Shown piece after piece: positions 1-7,664 of a stretch of 11,862 bases of DNA. This DNA is from an uncultured cyanobacterium (GTDB taxonomy: Bacteria > Cyanobacteriota > Cyanobacteriia > Phormidesmidales > Phormidesmidaceae): assembly GCA_938029995.1 (NCBI GenBank), contig CALHGI010000343.1, forward strand, positions 1 through 11,862, written 5' to 3'. The notes beneath the pieces were generated by a model. That model had not been told where the DNA came from. It saw only the letters and a list, made by a program, of their open reading frames with translations, and ran no database searches. The position numbers and the translations under genes were made by a program. The first letter of the stretch is position 1; every line of letters starts with the position of its first letter.

Positions 1-582
1 CCCCATGCCCCACCATGGCCGCAACCCATACAACTTGCCAGCCTGCACAAATTCATGGGGAATGGCAAATTCGTCACCCTTGCCAAGACGATCCGTAGTG
101 ACCGTATCGTCACGAATAGGCACAACGACTTCTTCCTGGCATACTTCCACGCAATGGCTACTGTTCAGTTCTGTGATCAGCGTAGCGAGCTGATCGCGAT
201 CTAAATAGCTAGGCTCAAACCCAAATTCCTCAAGCCTTCTGGCTAAATCGGCCAGTCATGTCCGTGCTAAATCTACATCCTCTCGGGACTCAGCTTGGTG
301 TAACCGTCCTAATATGTAGGTATCAATATTCTTAGTAACTTGATTCAGATCAAAGCGCAAAGCAAAGGTGATGCCCCCTTCACTACGCCACAGCCCAGAA
401 ATAAACTGAGTCCAACGGGACGCATATTCCCGGATTCTGTCTGAAGGTTCTTTCCCCAGTAGGGTGTGATCAAGTAAAAAATCTGGCAAAAATGGAATCT
501 TTACCCCAAACAGGAAGCCCTGATAGTCGTATGGCCTTAGTTTTAGATTGAGTAAATGATAATCCGCTGGTAGTAGGCTCAT
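1..582 (-). pseudogene. N-terminal part of an unrecognised protein, interrupted by an in-frame stop, cut by the window edge
   Basis: On the minus strand a frame opens at ATG 582-580 (first residues MSLLPADYHLLNLKLRP) and runs 108 codons to a TGA at 258-256. The same frame then stays open to base 1, adding 85 codons (LADLARRLEEFGFEPSYLDR and onward to LYGLRPWWGMG). The second half shares the frame and protein-like composition, so this is one gene with a single nonsense codon, not two genes. TGG to TGA is the simplest change. Seen: a segment with YASRWTQFISGLWRSEGG, then a charged helical stretch. No catalytic motif falls in the visible part. It loosely recalls N-terminal regions of large VirB4/HerA-type ATPases, but that is a guess and the Walker motifs would lie outside the window. 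No clear ribosome binding site precedes the ATG; the frame stays open about 43 codons further upstream without another usable ATG. It could be a sequencing error rather than a dead gene. Confidence 0.55.
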
Positions 583-934
583 GAAGTGCTTGGTAGAAGA
601 ACGTGCCTGACTCTTGGATATTGCCTTTTTATGACAAATTATCCTGTTTGAATCCCTGTACTTCCACCTACTGCCAGGTATCCTGCTGACCAGGATAAAA
701 ATAACTACCTGTTACATGTTTTGGACATCTCAAATGGGCTGTAATCACATAACCTCGTTAAAAAGTACACATTTGGGTACCATCTTGAATGGATCACCCC
801 TACTTACTGCCCAGTGCTTTTCCAGGAGTGTTTTCGCTCGGTTTTGGTTATGTCCGTCGTCTCCTGGGTCTTGATGTTTATGCAGTCCCCTGAGTCTGCA
901 GTAAGCTAATAGAAGCAATCTATAGCCCACAACT
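583..934. other. Gene-free stretch between the left-edge gene and the Uma2 gene
   Basis: These 352 bases separate two divergent genes and should hold both promoters, but I see no convincing pair of -35 and -10 boxes. A 71-codon minus-strand frame (960-745) covers part of it and the Uma2 start; its composition is not protein-like and it looks accidental. The only clear structure is the short hairpin at 679-697. Confidence 0.5.
679..697. repeat. Perfect 7-bp inverted repeat, loop 5
   Basis: TATCCTG (679-685) pairs with CAGGATA (691-697) around the loop CTGAC. It lies about 97-115 bases upstream of the left-edge gene's start codon. It could be an operator or an RNA hairpin in that gene's leader. 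No T-run makes it a clear terminator on either strand, and chance is possible for arms of this length. Confidence 0.35.
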
Positions 935-1585
935 ATGATCGCATCAGCTCCCGTCACCATCCCAATTCGTGCCCTAAGGCTATCCCCCGGTAGTCACCTG
1001 CTGATCGAAAATGTCTCCTGGGCCCAGTACGATGCCCTGTTAACTGAACTGGGCGAAGAACGGGTGAGCCCTCGCATCAACTACTGCCACAATACCTTAG
1101 AGCTTATGGCTCCCCTGCCAATCCATGAACGGCCCAATCGACTGATTGCCGATATCGTTAAAGCCTTGTTAGACAGCCAGGACAGGGACTGGGAAGACTT
1201 TGGCTCCACCACATTTCGTAAAGCCCAAGCAGCAGGCTTAGAACCCGATACCTGTTTTTACATTAAAAATGCTGAACACATGAGAACCTGCGTGCGGTTT
1301 GACCCAGAGCAAGATCCGCCTCCAGACCTGGCCATTGAATCCGATGTCACATCAAAGACCACGTTGGACACCTATCGTTTACTTAAGGTACCTGAAGTGT
1401 GGATTTACACCAGGGGCGTGCTGGAGATCTATATTCTGCAAGGTGATGATTATGGGCTGTCAGACAAAAGCGTTACTTTCCCATCCCTAACGCTGAAAGA
1501 AATGATTCCTGATCTGTTGCAACAAGCTAAGCAAATGGGTTCTCGCAAAATGCTAAAGCAGCTTCGGATCGATATGGCTCAATAG
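935..1585 (+). CDS. Uma2 family putative restriction endonuclease (DUF820)
   Basis: This 216-residue protein has the Uma2/DUF820 layout, a PD-(D/E)xK nuclease fold greatly amplified in cyanobacteria. Visible marks: LELMAPLPIHE at 55-65 (the usual EIMSP..HE block), EPDTCFYI at 103-110, the active-site block PPPDLAIESDVTS at 128-140 with D131 and E135 as likely metal ligands, and LLKVPEVWIY at 149-158, where family members normally have a conserved Tyr-Glu-Val-Trp region. Length is normal for the family (about 180-220). The C-terminus is basic and Gln/Lys-rich. The first ATG is used; no strong ribosome binding site precedes it. A xisI pseudogene starts 27 bases downstream on the same strand, suggesting a former operon. 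The last 53 or so bases are repeated after that pseudogene. Members are presumed DNA nucleases, but the physiological role is poorly known. It appears intact. Confidence 0.9.
   Translation: MIASAPVTIPIRALRLSPGSHLLIENVSWAQYDALLTELGEERVSPRINYCHNTLELMAPLPIHERPNRLIADIVKALLDSQDRDWEDFGSTTFRKAQAAGLEPDTCFYIKNAEHMRTCVRFDPEQDPPPDLAIESDVTSKTTLDTYRLLKVPEVWIYTRGVLEIYILQGDDYGLSDKSVTFPSLTLKEMIPDLLQQAKQMGSRKMLKQLRIDMAQ
1523..1575. repeat. Direct repeat copy 1 (3' end of the Uma2 gene)
   Basis: This stretch encodes QAKQMGSRKMLKQLRID in the Uma2 gene. It matches 1936-1988 without gaps over 53 bases with 9 mismatches; the first 42 bases have only 4. The xisI pseudogene lies between the copies. Confidence 0.85.
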
Positions 1586-1612
1586 GGTGGCAGCGTTAGA
1601 GGAGATTCAGTA

Positions 1613-1929
1613 ATGGATAAGCTCTAACCCAGCATCAAAATGCGATCAAGCAAATCTTGACCGAGCATGCTGACACGTCTCCATCCACCGATACTGTTCA
1701 GAACCAGCTTATTTTTGATGACGAAAGGGGCCACTATCAGCTAGCCTACGTTGGTTGGCAGGGCAAAAAAAGAGTCTTTGGCCCAGTTATGTACTTTGAT
1801 ATTCAAGACGATAAAATTTGGATTTAATATAATGGTACTGAAGATGCCGTAGTCCAGCGTTTAGCGACCCTAGGGTCTTGGGTTCCATCAGAATTTAAGT
1901 GCCAGTTTACCCCCTACTCAGTGAGGTAG
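1613..1929 (+). pseudogene. xisI: Degenerate xisI (fdxN-element excision controlling factor XisI-like)
   Basis: A strong ribosome binding site (AGAGGAG, 1598-1604) precedes ATG 1613. The reading frame then breaks. Removing a duplicated CT at 1622-1625 gives MDKLTQHQNAIKQILTEHAD, the standard XisI start. The frame continues through FDDERGHYQLAYVGW, KKRVFGPVMYFDI and DDKIWI, then hits TAA at 1825-1827 where XisI proteins have Gln (IWIQ.NGTEDA); CAA to TAA is one transition. After the stop it continues YNGTEDAVVQRLATLG and then SWVPSEFKCQFTPYSVR to TAG 1927-1929. Here the usual PK.DIVLGFH block between LG and the final PEF.RQ.T segment is missing, so roughly 7-10 codons seem deleted. Corrected length is about 104 residues against about 111 in the family. 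XisI is usually paired with XisH; here the upstream neighbour is a Uma2 nuclease. Three independent lesions make this a genuine pseudogene rather than a sequencing error. Confidence 0.9.
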
Positions 1930-1935
1930 TTTGCA

Positions 1936-1988
1936 CAAGCTAAACAAATAGGTTCTCGCAAAATGTGAAAGCAGCTGAGCACTGATAT
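1936..1988. repeat. Direct repeat copy 2 (remnant of a Uma2 3' end)
   Basis: Read in the matching frame this gives QAKQIGSRKM, a TGA stop, then KQLSTD. It is the C-terminal tail of the Uma2 gene with a nonsense codon and no surviving upstream coding part. It begins 7 bases after the xisI pseudogene stop. Confidence 0.85.
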
Positions 1989-2002
1989 TAGGGAGAATAG
2001 AA

Positions 2003-2101
2003 TATCTGGCTGAGCGAAGTCGAAGCCAGCGGAAAATCTTAACCAGCCCGGCTATTTCCGTTGGAAACGCTGTGCTAACGACTTCGCTCAGCCCTCAGAT
2101 A
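2003..2101. repeat. Palindromic intergenic element, about 99 bp, long interrupted hairpin
   Basis: The outer arms are GGCTGAGCGAAGTCG (2008-2022) and its perfect reverse complement (2079-2093). Both are continued outward by TATCT/AGATA (2003-2007 and 2097-2101) with a 3-base bulge. An inner pair, CCAGCGGAAA (2026-2035) against TTTCCGTTGG (2055-2064), adds 10 bp with one mismatch. At the centre AGCCCGGCT is itself nearly palindromic. The nested symmetry suggests a MITE-like or REP-like mobile palindrome. The GCTGAGCGAAGTCGAAGCC-type core resembles dispersed repeats I associate with cyanobacterial genomes, though I cannot confirm copy number here. I see no clear target-site duplication. Confidence 0.75.
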
Positions 2102-2303
2102 GCATCTTGCTGGCCTGCCCGTCCCACTAACGGGGTTGGAGCCAGTAGCGCTTTGCCCCTGGGGACGCTTATGCCATGGGCCGTGGTGCAATCGTTGAAA
2201 AAAGCATGCTGGAAATGTTACGGAAGGGCCATAACTAACCTTAGGGGCGCTAGGATCTCGTTGGTTCGTCCAATACAGATGCTATCAAGTCGACCGACCA
2301 GTC

Positions 2304-4382
2304 ATGTTGGATCGCTGTAAACGGTATGTACTTCAAAAGTCTGGCCAACTTCCCCTCAATGTTGTTTTAACGGCCCTATTTGTCTTTCAGACCGTGGCGG
2401 CTGTAGGCCTCACCGGCTGGTTGTCGCTGCGTAATGGTCGTAGAAATGTTGATCGCCTCGCCATTGAGCTTAGCGATCAGGTGGTTGCCCGCATCCAAAA
2501 CCAGGTGCTGAACTATTTGGATTGGCCCTATCGGCTCAATCAGGTCTTTGAAGGTGCGATCGCAAGCCAGACCCTTAACCCCAACAATCCCCAGGCCCTC
2601 CAAACCTTCTTTTGGCACCAAATTAAACGGGCCCAGCCAGGCACCACCCTGCTCTATGGCAACCCTTTAGCGGAAGTCATCGGCATCCATAAAACCTTCG
2701 ACCACCAGTACCTGTTGGTGCAACAAACCGCAGCCACTAACTTTGACTGGAATGTCTACGGCATCGACGAATTTGGACAGCCCACCACGGTTGTCGACAG
2801 TATTGCGCGTTCCCATCAACGCTACCGCCCTTGGTACATAGCGGCCCAACAAAACCAGGTACCCACCTGGAGCCCTATTTTCCAAGCCCAGTTTGTCCCC
2901 GGTTTGGTGATCACAGCGGCCCATCCCTTGTTTCAGCCCGATGGAACCCTGGGGGGCGTGCTGGGGGTCAAAATTACCCTGGCCCAACTCACCAAATTTT
3001 TGCAGGCGCTCACCATTAGCGACTCTGGGCAAGCCTTTATTATTGAACGCTCAGGGCAGCTGGTGGCCACCTCCGGACAGCAAAAGCAGCTGCTGGCCAT
3101 GGGCACCAGCCAACAACGGGTGAGCGCCAGTGACAGCAGCGATCAGTTAATTCAAGATGCTGCCTACCATCTGTTGGAACATTTTGGCTCCTTTGACAAC
3201 ATTGACCAAAAAGAGAACCTAGCCATCTCCCATGGCGATCATCACCACCTGATTGAAGTGGCCCCTTTGGCCGATGGCCGTGGGTTAGATTGGCTGGTGG
3301 TGGTGGTCATTCCAGAGGCGGACTTTACCCAAGAAATTCGGGCCAATACTCGCAGAACCGTGGTGCTCTGTGTGGTTGCCCTGCTGCTGAGTTTACTGTT
3401 GGGCATTTTAGCCAGTGGCTGGATTAGCCGCACCAAACAACAACTGGCCGATGCCAATCAACTGTTGACCACCCAGCTGATGGCCACCTTGGAGGCTACC
3501 GCTGAGGGGATTGTATCCCACACCCAGTCGGGGGAAATTTTGGCCTACAACCAGAAATTTATGAAAATGTGGAATATTCCTGAGTCTTTTTTGGCCCCTG
3601 GTAGTATTCCCCAGGACCGTTGGCAGTGGATGGCGGATCAAACCCCAGAACCGGATGTGTTTATGGCTAGGGTTTTAAACCTGTGGCAGGAGGCTCCAGC
3701 TGCGGATGCGCTGGAGCTAGTGGAGCTGAAGAATGGGCGCATTTTTGAATGCTACACCCAGCCCCAACGGATTTGCGATCTCATCATCGGTCGCATTTGG
3801 ACCTATCGGGATGTGACCGACAGTCAACGGGCGGCCGCCCAACTAGCAGACCTGAACCAAGAGCTAGAGCGTTTGGCCCATCTAGATGGACTTACCCAAG
3901 TTGCCAACCGTCGTTACCTCGATAGTTACTTCATCCATGAATGGCAACGCATGGCCCGAGAGCAACAACCCCTATGCCTAATTTTGTTCGATGTGGATTG
4001 TTTTAAAGCCTACAACGATCACTATGGCCACCCAGCCGGAGATCAATGCCTAGTCCAAATCGCCCAAGCTGCCAAAACAATTATTAAGCGGCCTGCCGAT
4101 TTAGTCGCGCGTTACGGGGGTGAAGAATTTGCCATTGTGTTGCCAAATACGACACAACAAGGCGCCATTGAAATTGCCCAGCATCTACAAAGGGCGATCC
4201 AGCAGTTGAAGATTGTCCATAGCCAGTCAGCGGTGAATCCATTGCTGACTATTAGTCTGGGGATAGCCTGTCAAATTCCTGTCCCTGGCACCGAGTCCGA
4301 ACAGCTACTGGAGCAGGCTGATCAAGCCCTATATCGAGCTAAACGACAAGGGCGCAATCGTTACTGTAGTTATGAACCATAG
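2304..4382 (+). CDS. Membrane diguanylate cyclase: Cache sensor, PAS, GGDEF
   Basis: This 692-residue protein should make cyclic di-GMP from two GTP at the inner membrane. TM1 lies at about 18-41. A periplasmic double-Cache region spans about 42-350, including the RPWYIAA motif at 175-181. TM2 is at about 352-374. A cytoplasmic PAS domain follows (about 391-505), then a short coiled linker (506-525) and GGDEF (526-690). The catalytic loop is YGGEEF (604-609). Metal and substrate residues are visible in LFDVDCFKAYNDHYGH (561-576) with D563. An intact inhibitory I-site RPAD (596-599) sits five residues before GGEEF, so product feedback inhibition is expected. No EAL or HD-GYP domain is present. 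The first ATG is used; there is no clear ribosome binding site. A HIP1 octamer lies inside. It converges on the RND pump gene with a 135-bp gap; a weak hairpin there (GCCCTG 4424-4429 with CAGGGC 4440-4445) lacks a T-run. No response regulator or partner is adjacent. Confidence 0.95.
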   Translation: MLDRCKRYVLQKSGQLPLNVVLTALFVFQTVAAVGLTGWLSLRNGRRNVDRLAIELSDQVVARIQNQVLNYLDWPYRLNQVFEGAIASQTLNPNNPQALQTFFWHQIKRAQPGTTLLYGNPLAEVIGIHKTFDHQYLLVQQTAATNFDWNVYGIDEFGQPTTVVDSIARSHQRYRPWYIAAQQNQVPTWSPIFQAQFVPGLVITAAHPLFQPDGTLGGVLGVKITLAQLTKFLQALTISDSGQAFIIERSGQLVATSGQQKQLLAMGTSQQRVSASDSSDQLIQDAAYHLLEHFGSFDNIDQKENLAISHGDHHHLIEVAPLADGRGLDWLVVVVIPEADFTQEIRANTRRTVVLCVVALLLSLLLGILASGWISRTKQQLADANQLLTTQLMATLEATAEGIVSHTQSGEILAYNQKFMKMWNIPESFLAPGSIPQDRWQWMADQTPEPDVFMARVLNLWQEAPAADALELVELKNGRIFECYTQPQRICDLIIGRIWTYRDVTDSQRAAAQLADLNQELERLAHLDGLTQVANRRYLDSYFIHEWQRMAREQQPLCLILFDVDCFKAYNDHYGHPAGDQCLVQIAQAAKTIIKRPADLVARYGGEEFAIVLPNTTQQGAIEIAQHLQRAIQQLKIVHSQSAVNPLLTISLGIACQIPVPGTESEQLLEQADQALYRAKRQGRNRYCSYEP
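2556..2563. repeat. HIP1 octamer GCGATCGC
   Basis: Cyanobacterial highly iterated palindrome inside the Cache-domain coding region. Confidence 0.9.
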
Positions 4383-4517
4383 GTTAAGTCTTCATCCCCC
4401 ATGGATGCCTGAATACCCAAAGTGCCCTGGGGAAAACGGCAGGGCTGATCTGGCTGGGGTAGCACGGTACGGCATGAGCAAAGCCCTAGGGTTTGCAACT
4501 GTGCTTGGACGCTGTGA

Positions 4518-7500
4518 TCATTTCAGTACTCTAAATTTTACCGGGGCTGACCGGGAGGTTGTTGCCGGTTGATCCCCATGCAACAACGTATAAAAGCAAG
4601 GAATCACAAACAGCGTCAACACCGTCGCCAACGACAATCCCCAAAAAATCACCACCCCCAACGGCTGCAAAAATTCTGACCCCTCCCCCAGCCCCAATGC
4701 CAACGGCAACATGCCCAAAACTGTTGTTACCGTGGTCATGAGAATGGGTCTTAATCGTTGAGGGGCTGCTTTAACCATGGCCAACCTGCGACTACAGCCT
4801 TCAGTGGCATAAATCTGGTTCGCCAACTCCACCAAAATAATCGCATTGTTCACCACAATGCCCACTAGCAGTACCGCCCCCACAACGACGGTGGCCCCAA
4901 TCGCCGTTTCGGTGACATAGAGTCCCAAAATCCCCCCCGCCAACGCCAGGGGAACCGTTAGCATAATCACCAACGGATCAATCAGGGAGTTATATTGCAC
5001 CGCCAGGACCGTAAATACTAAAAATACGGCGAGGCCGCCCAATAGGCCCAACCCCTGTTGAATCGCGGCATTACTCTGGGCACTAAAGCTCGGCAGCCGT
5101 GTGACCCCAGCCGGTAAGGTCACCGTCTCCATGATCCGATCCACCTCCTCCAGCGCATCCCCCAGGTTGGCCTCCTCCGCTAAACGACCTTCAATGATAA
5201 ACACCTGCCGCTGATCAATCCGTTGGATCTCCCCAGGGGAACGACCATTGGCAATGGTGGCCACATCCCCCAGCCGCACCCGTTGATTACTGCTCAGCAA
5301 GGGCAGCTGACCCAGCTGTGACGGATTTTGCACCAAACTATCGGGCGTCTGCACCCGCACATCCACCAGCCGGTCTCCCCGCTGTAGCTGGGTGGGCACC
5401 GTCCCCGACAAAATGGTGGCCACCGTGCGACCAATGTCCGTTGCCGAAAGTCCCGCATCCGCCGCCCGTTCCCAATCGGGTCGAATTTGGATTTCTGGCT
5501 GGGGTGGGTCTGCATCTGGCAAATAGCTAGCCAGGGTGGCCTGGTCTGCCAAGGCATCTAACACCTGCTCCCCAGCCTGGTCTAACAGGTCCAAATCGCT
5601 GCTTTGTAAAACAATATCCACATCACTCCGCACAGGGGAGTTACTTAAAATTAAACCCCTCACGGAGCCGGGGGCTACGCGCATGCGAGTTTTGACTAAA
5701 TTTAGCTGCCTGAGGGCTTTGTTCATCCGTTCCGTAAAGGCTTCCACATCGGTGCCAGGCTTGAGGGTGAGGGTGCTGGACCCGCGTAGGGCATTGTCGA
5801 TGCTGATGCTACCAAAGAGAAATCCACCGGATGTGGTGAACACATAGTCAGTTTCGGGCTGGTCGATGAGTATCTGGTCCACCGCCGCCATGACCTGACG
5901 GTTTTCATCTAGGGTGGTGCCGGGGGGCAGGCTGACCCACACCCTCGCTTGGCCATTGCTAATGCTGGGCAAAATCTCTTGGGGAATGTGTTGCACCATG
6001 GCCCAGCTACCGCCACCAAAAATGAGTATGGCTGCGGTGATGACCACCACCCGCCGTCGTAATACCCAGCTGAGGCTTTTGCCATAGCGCCGGGTCAACT
6101 GTTGCAGCCCTTGGCCAAACCAGCGAAGAGGCCAGAATTGGTGAATGCCACTGGAGGTTTGGACCGCTAATAGGCGGGCGGCTAGGGTGGGGACCACCGT
6201 GAGGGCCACCATTAACGATGCCGCCACAGCCAAGCTAATGGTGACCACCAGCTCACTAAAGAGGAGAGAGATAAAACCCCCCATGAGCAAAAAGGGTAAC
6301 ACCGCCACCAAATTTGTCGTTGTTGAGGCCACGACCGCCGATTCTAATTCCTGGCTGCTGATTTCTGCTTGGCGAATGGCCGGTTTTGAGCTACGTGCTA
6401 CACCTTCGGTAATGTTTTCTAGCATAACGATGGCGTTATCTACCACAATGCCCACACCGAGGGCTAACCCCCCCAAGCTAAATACATTGAGGGATAGGCC
6501 AAAGAGGCTAGAGAGGAGGAGGGTGACTAGGCTGGCTAGGGGAATGGCTAGGACAATAATGAATGTTTGCCGCAGGGAGCCGAGGAACAGTAGCACCGCC
6601 ACGGCCGCTAGGCAGGTTCCGGTGAGGCCAGCGGTGGCGACATTGCGAATGGCATTTTGAATAAATATGGATTCATCTAGGGTGACGTTAAGGACCAGGT
6701 CTGGGGGGACTAGGCCCGATGTTTTCAGTTGTTCCAGGCGCTGTTTAACGCCATTGACCACGGCAATGGTGTTGGCCGTCGGCTGTTTTTGCACACTAAT
6801 TTTGACCGCCGACTCACCATTGAGGCTGACGAAAATGCGCTGATCTTCAGTGCCATCTAGCACTTCGGCAAAGTCTCGCAGGTACACCTGCTGATTGCCC
6901 ACTTCGAAGATCAGATTACGCATCTCTTCAGCATTTTGAAATTGTCCGTTTACCCTGGTGAGGGGTTCGTTGTTTAACCCTTTAATCCGTCCCCCGGCGG
7001 TGTCTTGATTGCGGTCGGTTAGGGCATTGAGCACATCGGTAATGCCTAGGCCCAGGGCCTGCATCCGGGGTGGGTCCAAGTTTACCTGAATTTCTTCCTG
7101 GGCCCCGCCAGAGACATCGACGCTGGCCACCCCCGCCACCGTATTCAGCTCCCGTGCCAGTTCTTCGTCTGCAAAGATCCGCAACTCCATGCCCCGGAGA
7201 CTGGCGGAGGTGAGGGCCATTTCATATACCGGCAGCTGGGACGGATCAAATTTAAATAGTCGCGGTTGTTCAATGCTGTCGGGTAACCGATTGCGTGCCC
7301 GGTTGAGGGTGGCGGTGGCGTCGTTTAGGGCCTGGTCAATGTCTCCCCCCGGTTCAAAGTAAAGGTCTACACTGACCCTCCCCTCCCGGGTTTTAGAGAT
7401 TACTTGCACCACCCCTTCGGTGGCGGCCAGGGCTTGTTCTAGGGGGCGGGTGACTTCGTCAACGGCGACTTCTGGGGAGACTCCGGGGGTATCGGCCCGG

Positions 7501-7652
7501 ACGCCAATGCGGGGGTAGGTGATGGAGGGCAGGAGATCGATGGGCAGCTGGGCGGTGAAGAAGAGCCCTAGGATAACGACGGCCACGGAGAGCATGAGGG
7601 TGGCAATGTGGCGACGAATGGCGAGGGTGCTCAGACTCGGGCGAGGGTTCAT
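4518..7652 (-). CDS. RND efflux pump, HAE1/AcrB-like inner-membrane permease
   Basis: This 1044-residue protein is a full-length RND transporter: 12 predicted TM segments (about 13-33, 338-358, 364-383, 389-410, 438-460, 468-492, 533-552, 866-885, 892-912, 918-940, 966-987, 995-1022) and two large periplasmic loops (34-337 and 553-865). It would be the proton-driven trimer of a tripartite exporter. The TM4 relay reads GIVVDNAIVMLENI (401-414): the first Asp of AcrB's DD pair is kept (D405) and the second is Asn. In TM10 the AcrB lysine (K940) position reads VVNNAIILVE (933-942), so the Lys is Asn. This VDN/VNN pairing is known in SwrC/NolG-like HAE1 members, so it marks a subfamily rather than a defect. 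The drug or solvent substrate cannot be told from sequence. It lies 145 bp downstream of the adaptor gene on the same strand, in a presumed operon. A GGGGAG ribosome binding site 12 bases before ATG is inside a hairpin. Confidence 0.97.
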   Translation of the reverse strand: MNPRPSLSTLAIRRHIATLMLSVAVVILGLFFTAQLPIDLLPSITYPRIGVRADTPGVSPEVAVDEVTRPLEQALAATEGVVQVISKTREGRVSVDLYFEPGGDIDQALNDATATLNRARNRLPDSIEQPRLFKFDPSQLPVYEMALTSASLRGMELRIFADEELARELNTVAGVASVDVSGGAQEEIQVNLDPPRMQALGLGITDVLNALTDRNQDTAGGRIKGLNNEPLTRVNGQFQNAEEMRNLIFEVGNQQVYLRDFAEVLDGTEDQRIFVSLNGESAVKISVQKQPTANTIAVVNGVKQRLEQLKTSGLVPPDLVLNVTLDESIFIQNAIRNVATAGLTGTCLAAVAVLLFLGSLRQTFIIVLAIPLASLVTLLLSSLFGLSLNVFSLGGLALGVGIVVDNAIVMLENITEGVARSSKPAIRQAEISSQELESAVVASTTTNLVAVLPFLLMGGFISLLFSELVVTISLAVAASLMVALTVVPTLAARLLAVQTSSGIHQFWPLRWFGQGLQQLTRRYGKSLSWVLRRRVVVITAAILIFGGGSWAMVQHIPQEILPSISNGQARVWVSLPPGTTLDENRQVMAAVDQILIDQPETDYVFTTSGGFLFGSISIDNALRGSSTLTLKPGTDVEAFTERMNKALRQLNLVKTRMRVAPGSVRGLILSNSPVRSDVDIVLQSSDLDLLDQAGEQVLDALADQATLASYLPDADPPQPEIQIRPDWERAADAGLSATDIGRTVATILSGTVPTQLQRGDRLVDVRVQTPDSLVQNPSQLGQLPLLSSNQRVRLGDVATIANGRSPGEIQRIDQRQVFIIEGRLAEEANLGDALEEVDRIMETVTLPAGVTRLPSFSAQSNAAIQQGLGLLGGLAVFLVFTVLAVQYNSLIDPLVIMLTVPLALAGGILGLYVTETAIGATVVVGAVLLVGIVVNNAIILVELANQIYATEGCSRRLAMVKAAPQRLRPILMTTVTTVLGMLPLALGLGEGSEFLQPLGVVIFWGLSLATVLTLFVIPCFYTLLHGDQPATTSRSAPVKFRVLK

Positions 7653-7664
7653 GGTGGTGTTAGT

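Larger units (their letters stand above)
1930..2303. other. Gene-free stretch with Uma2 remnant and palindromic element
   Basis: The first part (1936-1988) is the degenerate second copy of the Uma2 3' end, followed directly by the palindromic element at 2003-2101. From 2102 to 2303 no gene is visible. A 30-codon open stretch at 2149-2238 reads RFAPGDAYAMGRG and so on to EMLRKGHN and a TAA; it looks like a protein C-terminus but I do not recognise it. The diguanylate cyclase promoter should lie in the last 100 bases, but only weak candidate boxes are seen. Confidence 0.5.

Noticed and set aside
745..960. 71-codon minus-strand frame
   Set aside because: Composition is not protein-like, it overlaps the Uma2 start, and no family is recognised.
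2149..2238. Short open stretch resembling a protein C-terminus (GDAYAMGRGAIVEKSMLEML)
   Set aside because: Only 29 codons after a stop, with no recognisable family. It may be a gene remnant, but I cannot support it.
2261..2288. TTGGTT and TATCAA spaced 16 bases as a promoter for the diguanylate cyclase
   Set aside because: Both boxes are weak, and the predicted start would leave a leader of only about 9 bases with no ribosome binding site.
2072..2320. 82-codon plus-strand frame
   Set aside because: It starts inside the palindromic element and overlaps the diguanylate cyclase start; the translation looks random.
4424..4445. GCCCTG/CAGGGC hairpin as a terminator between the convergent genes
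   Set aside because: The stem is only 6 bp with a 10-base loop and no T-run on either side.
6145..6660. 171-codon plus-strand frame
   Set aside because: It lies wholly antisense to the RND pump's membrane segments and has no family resemblance; long antisense frames over hydrophobic GC-rich genes are common artefacts.
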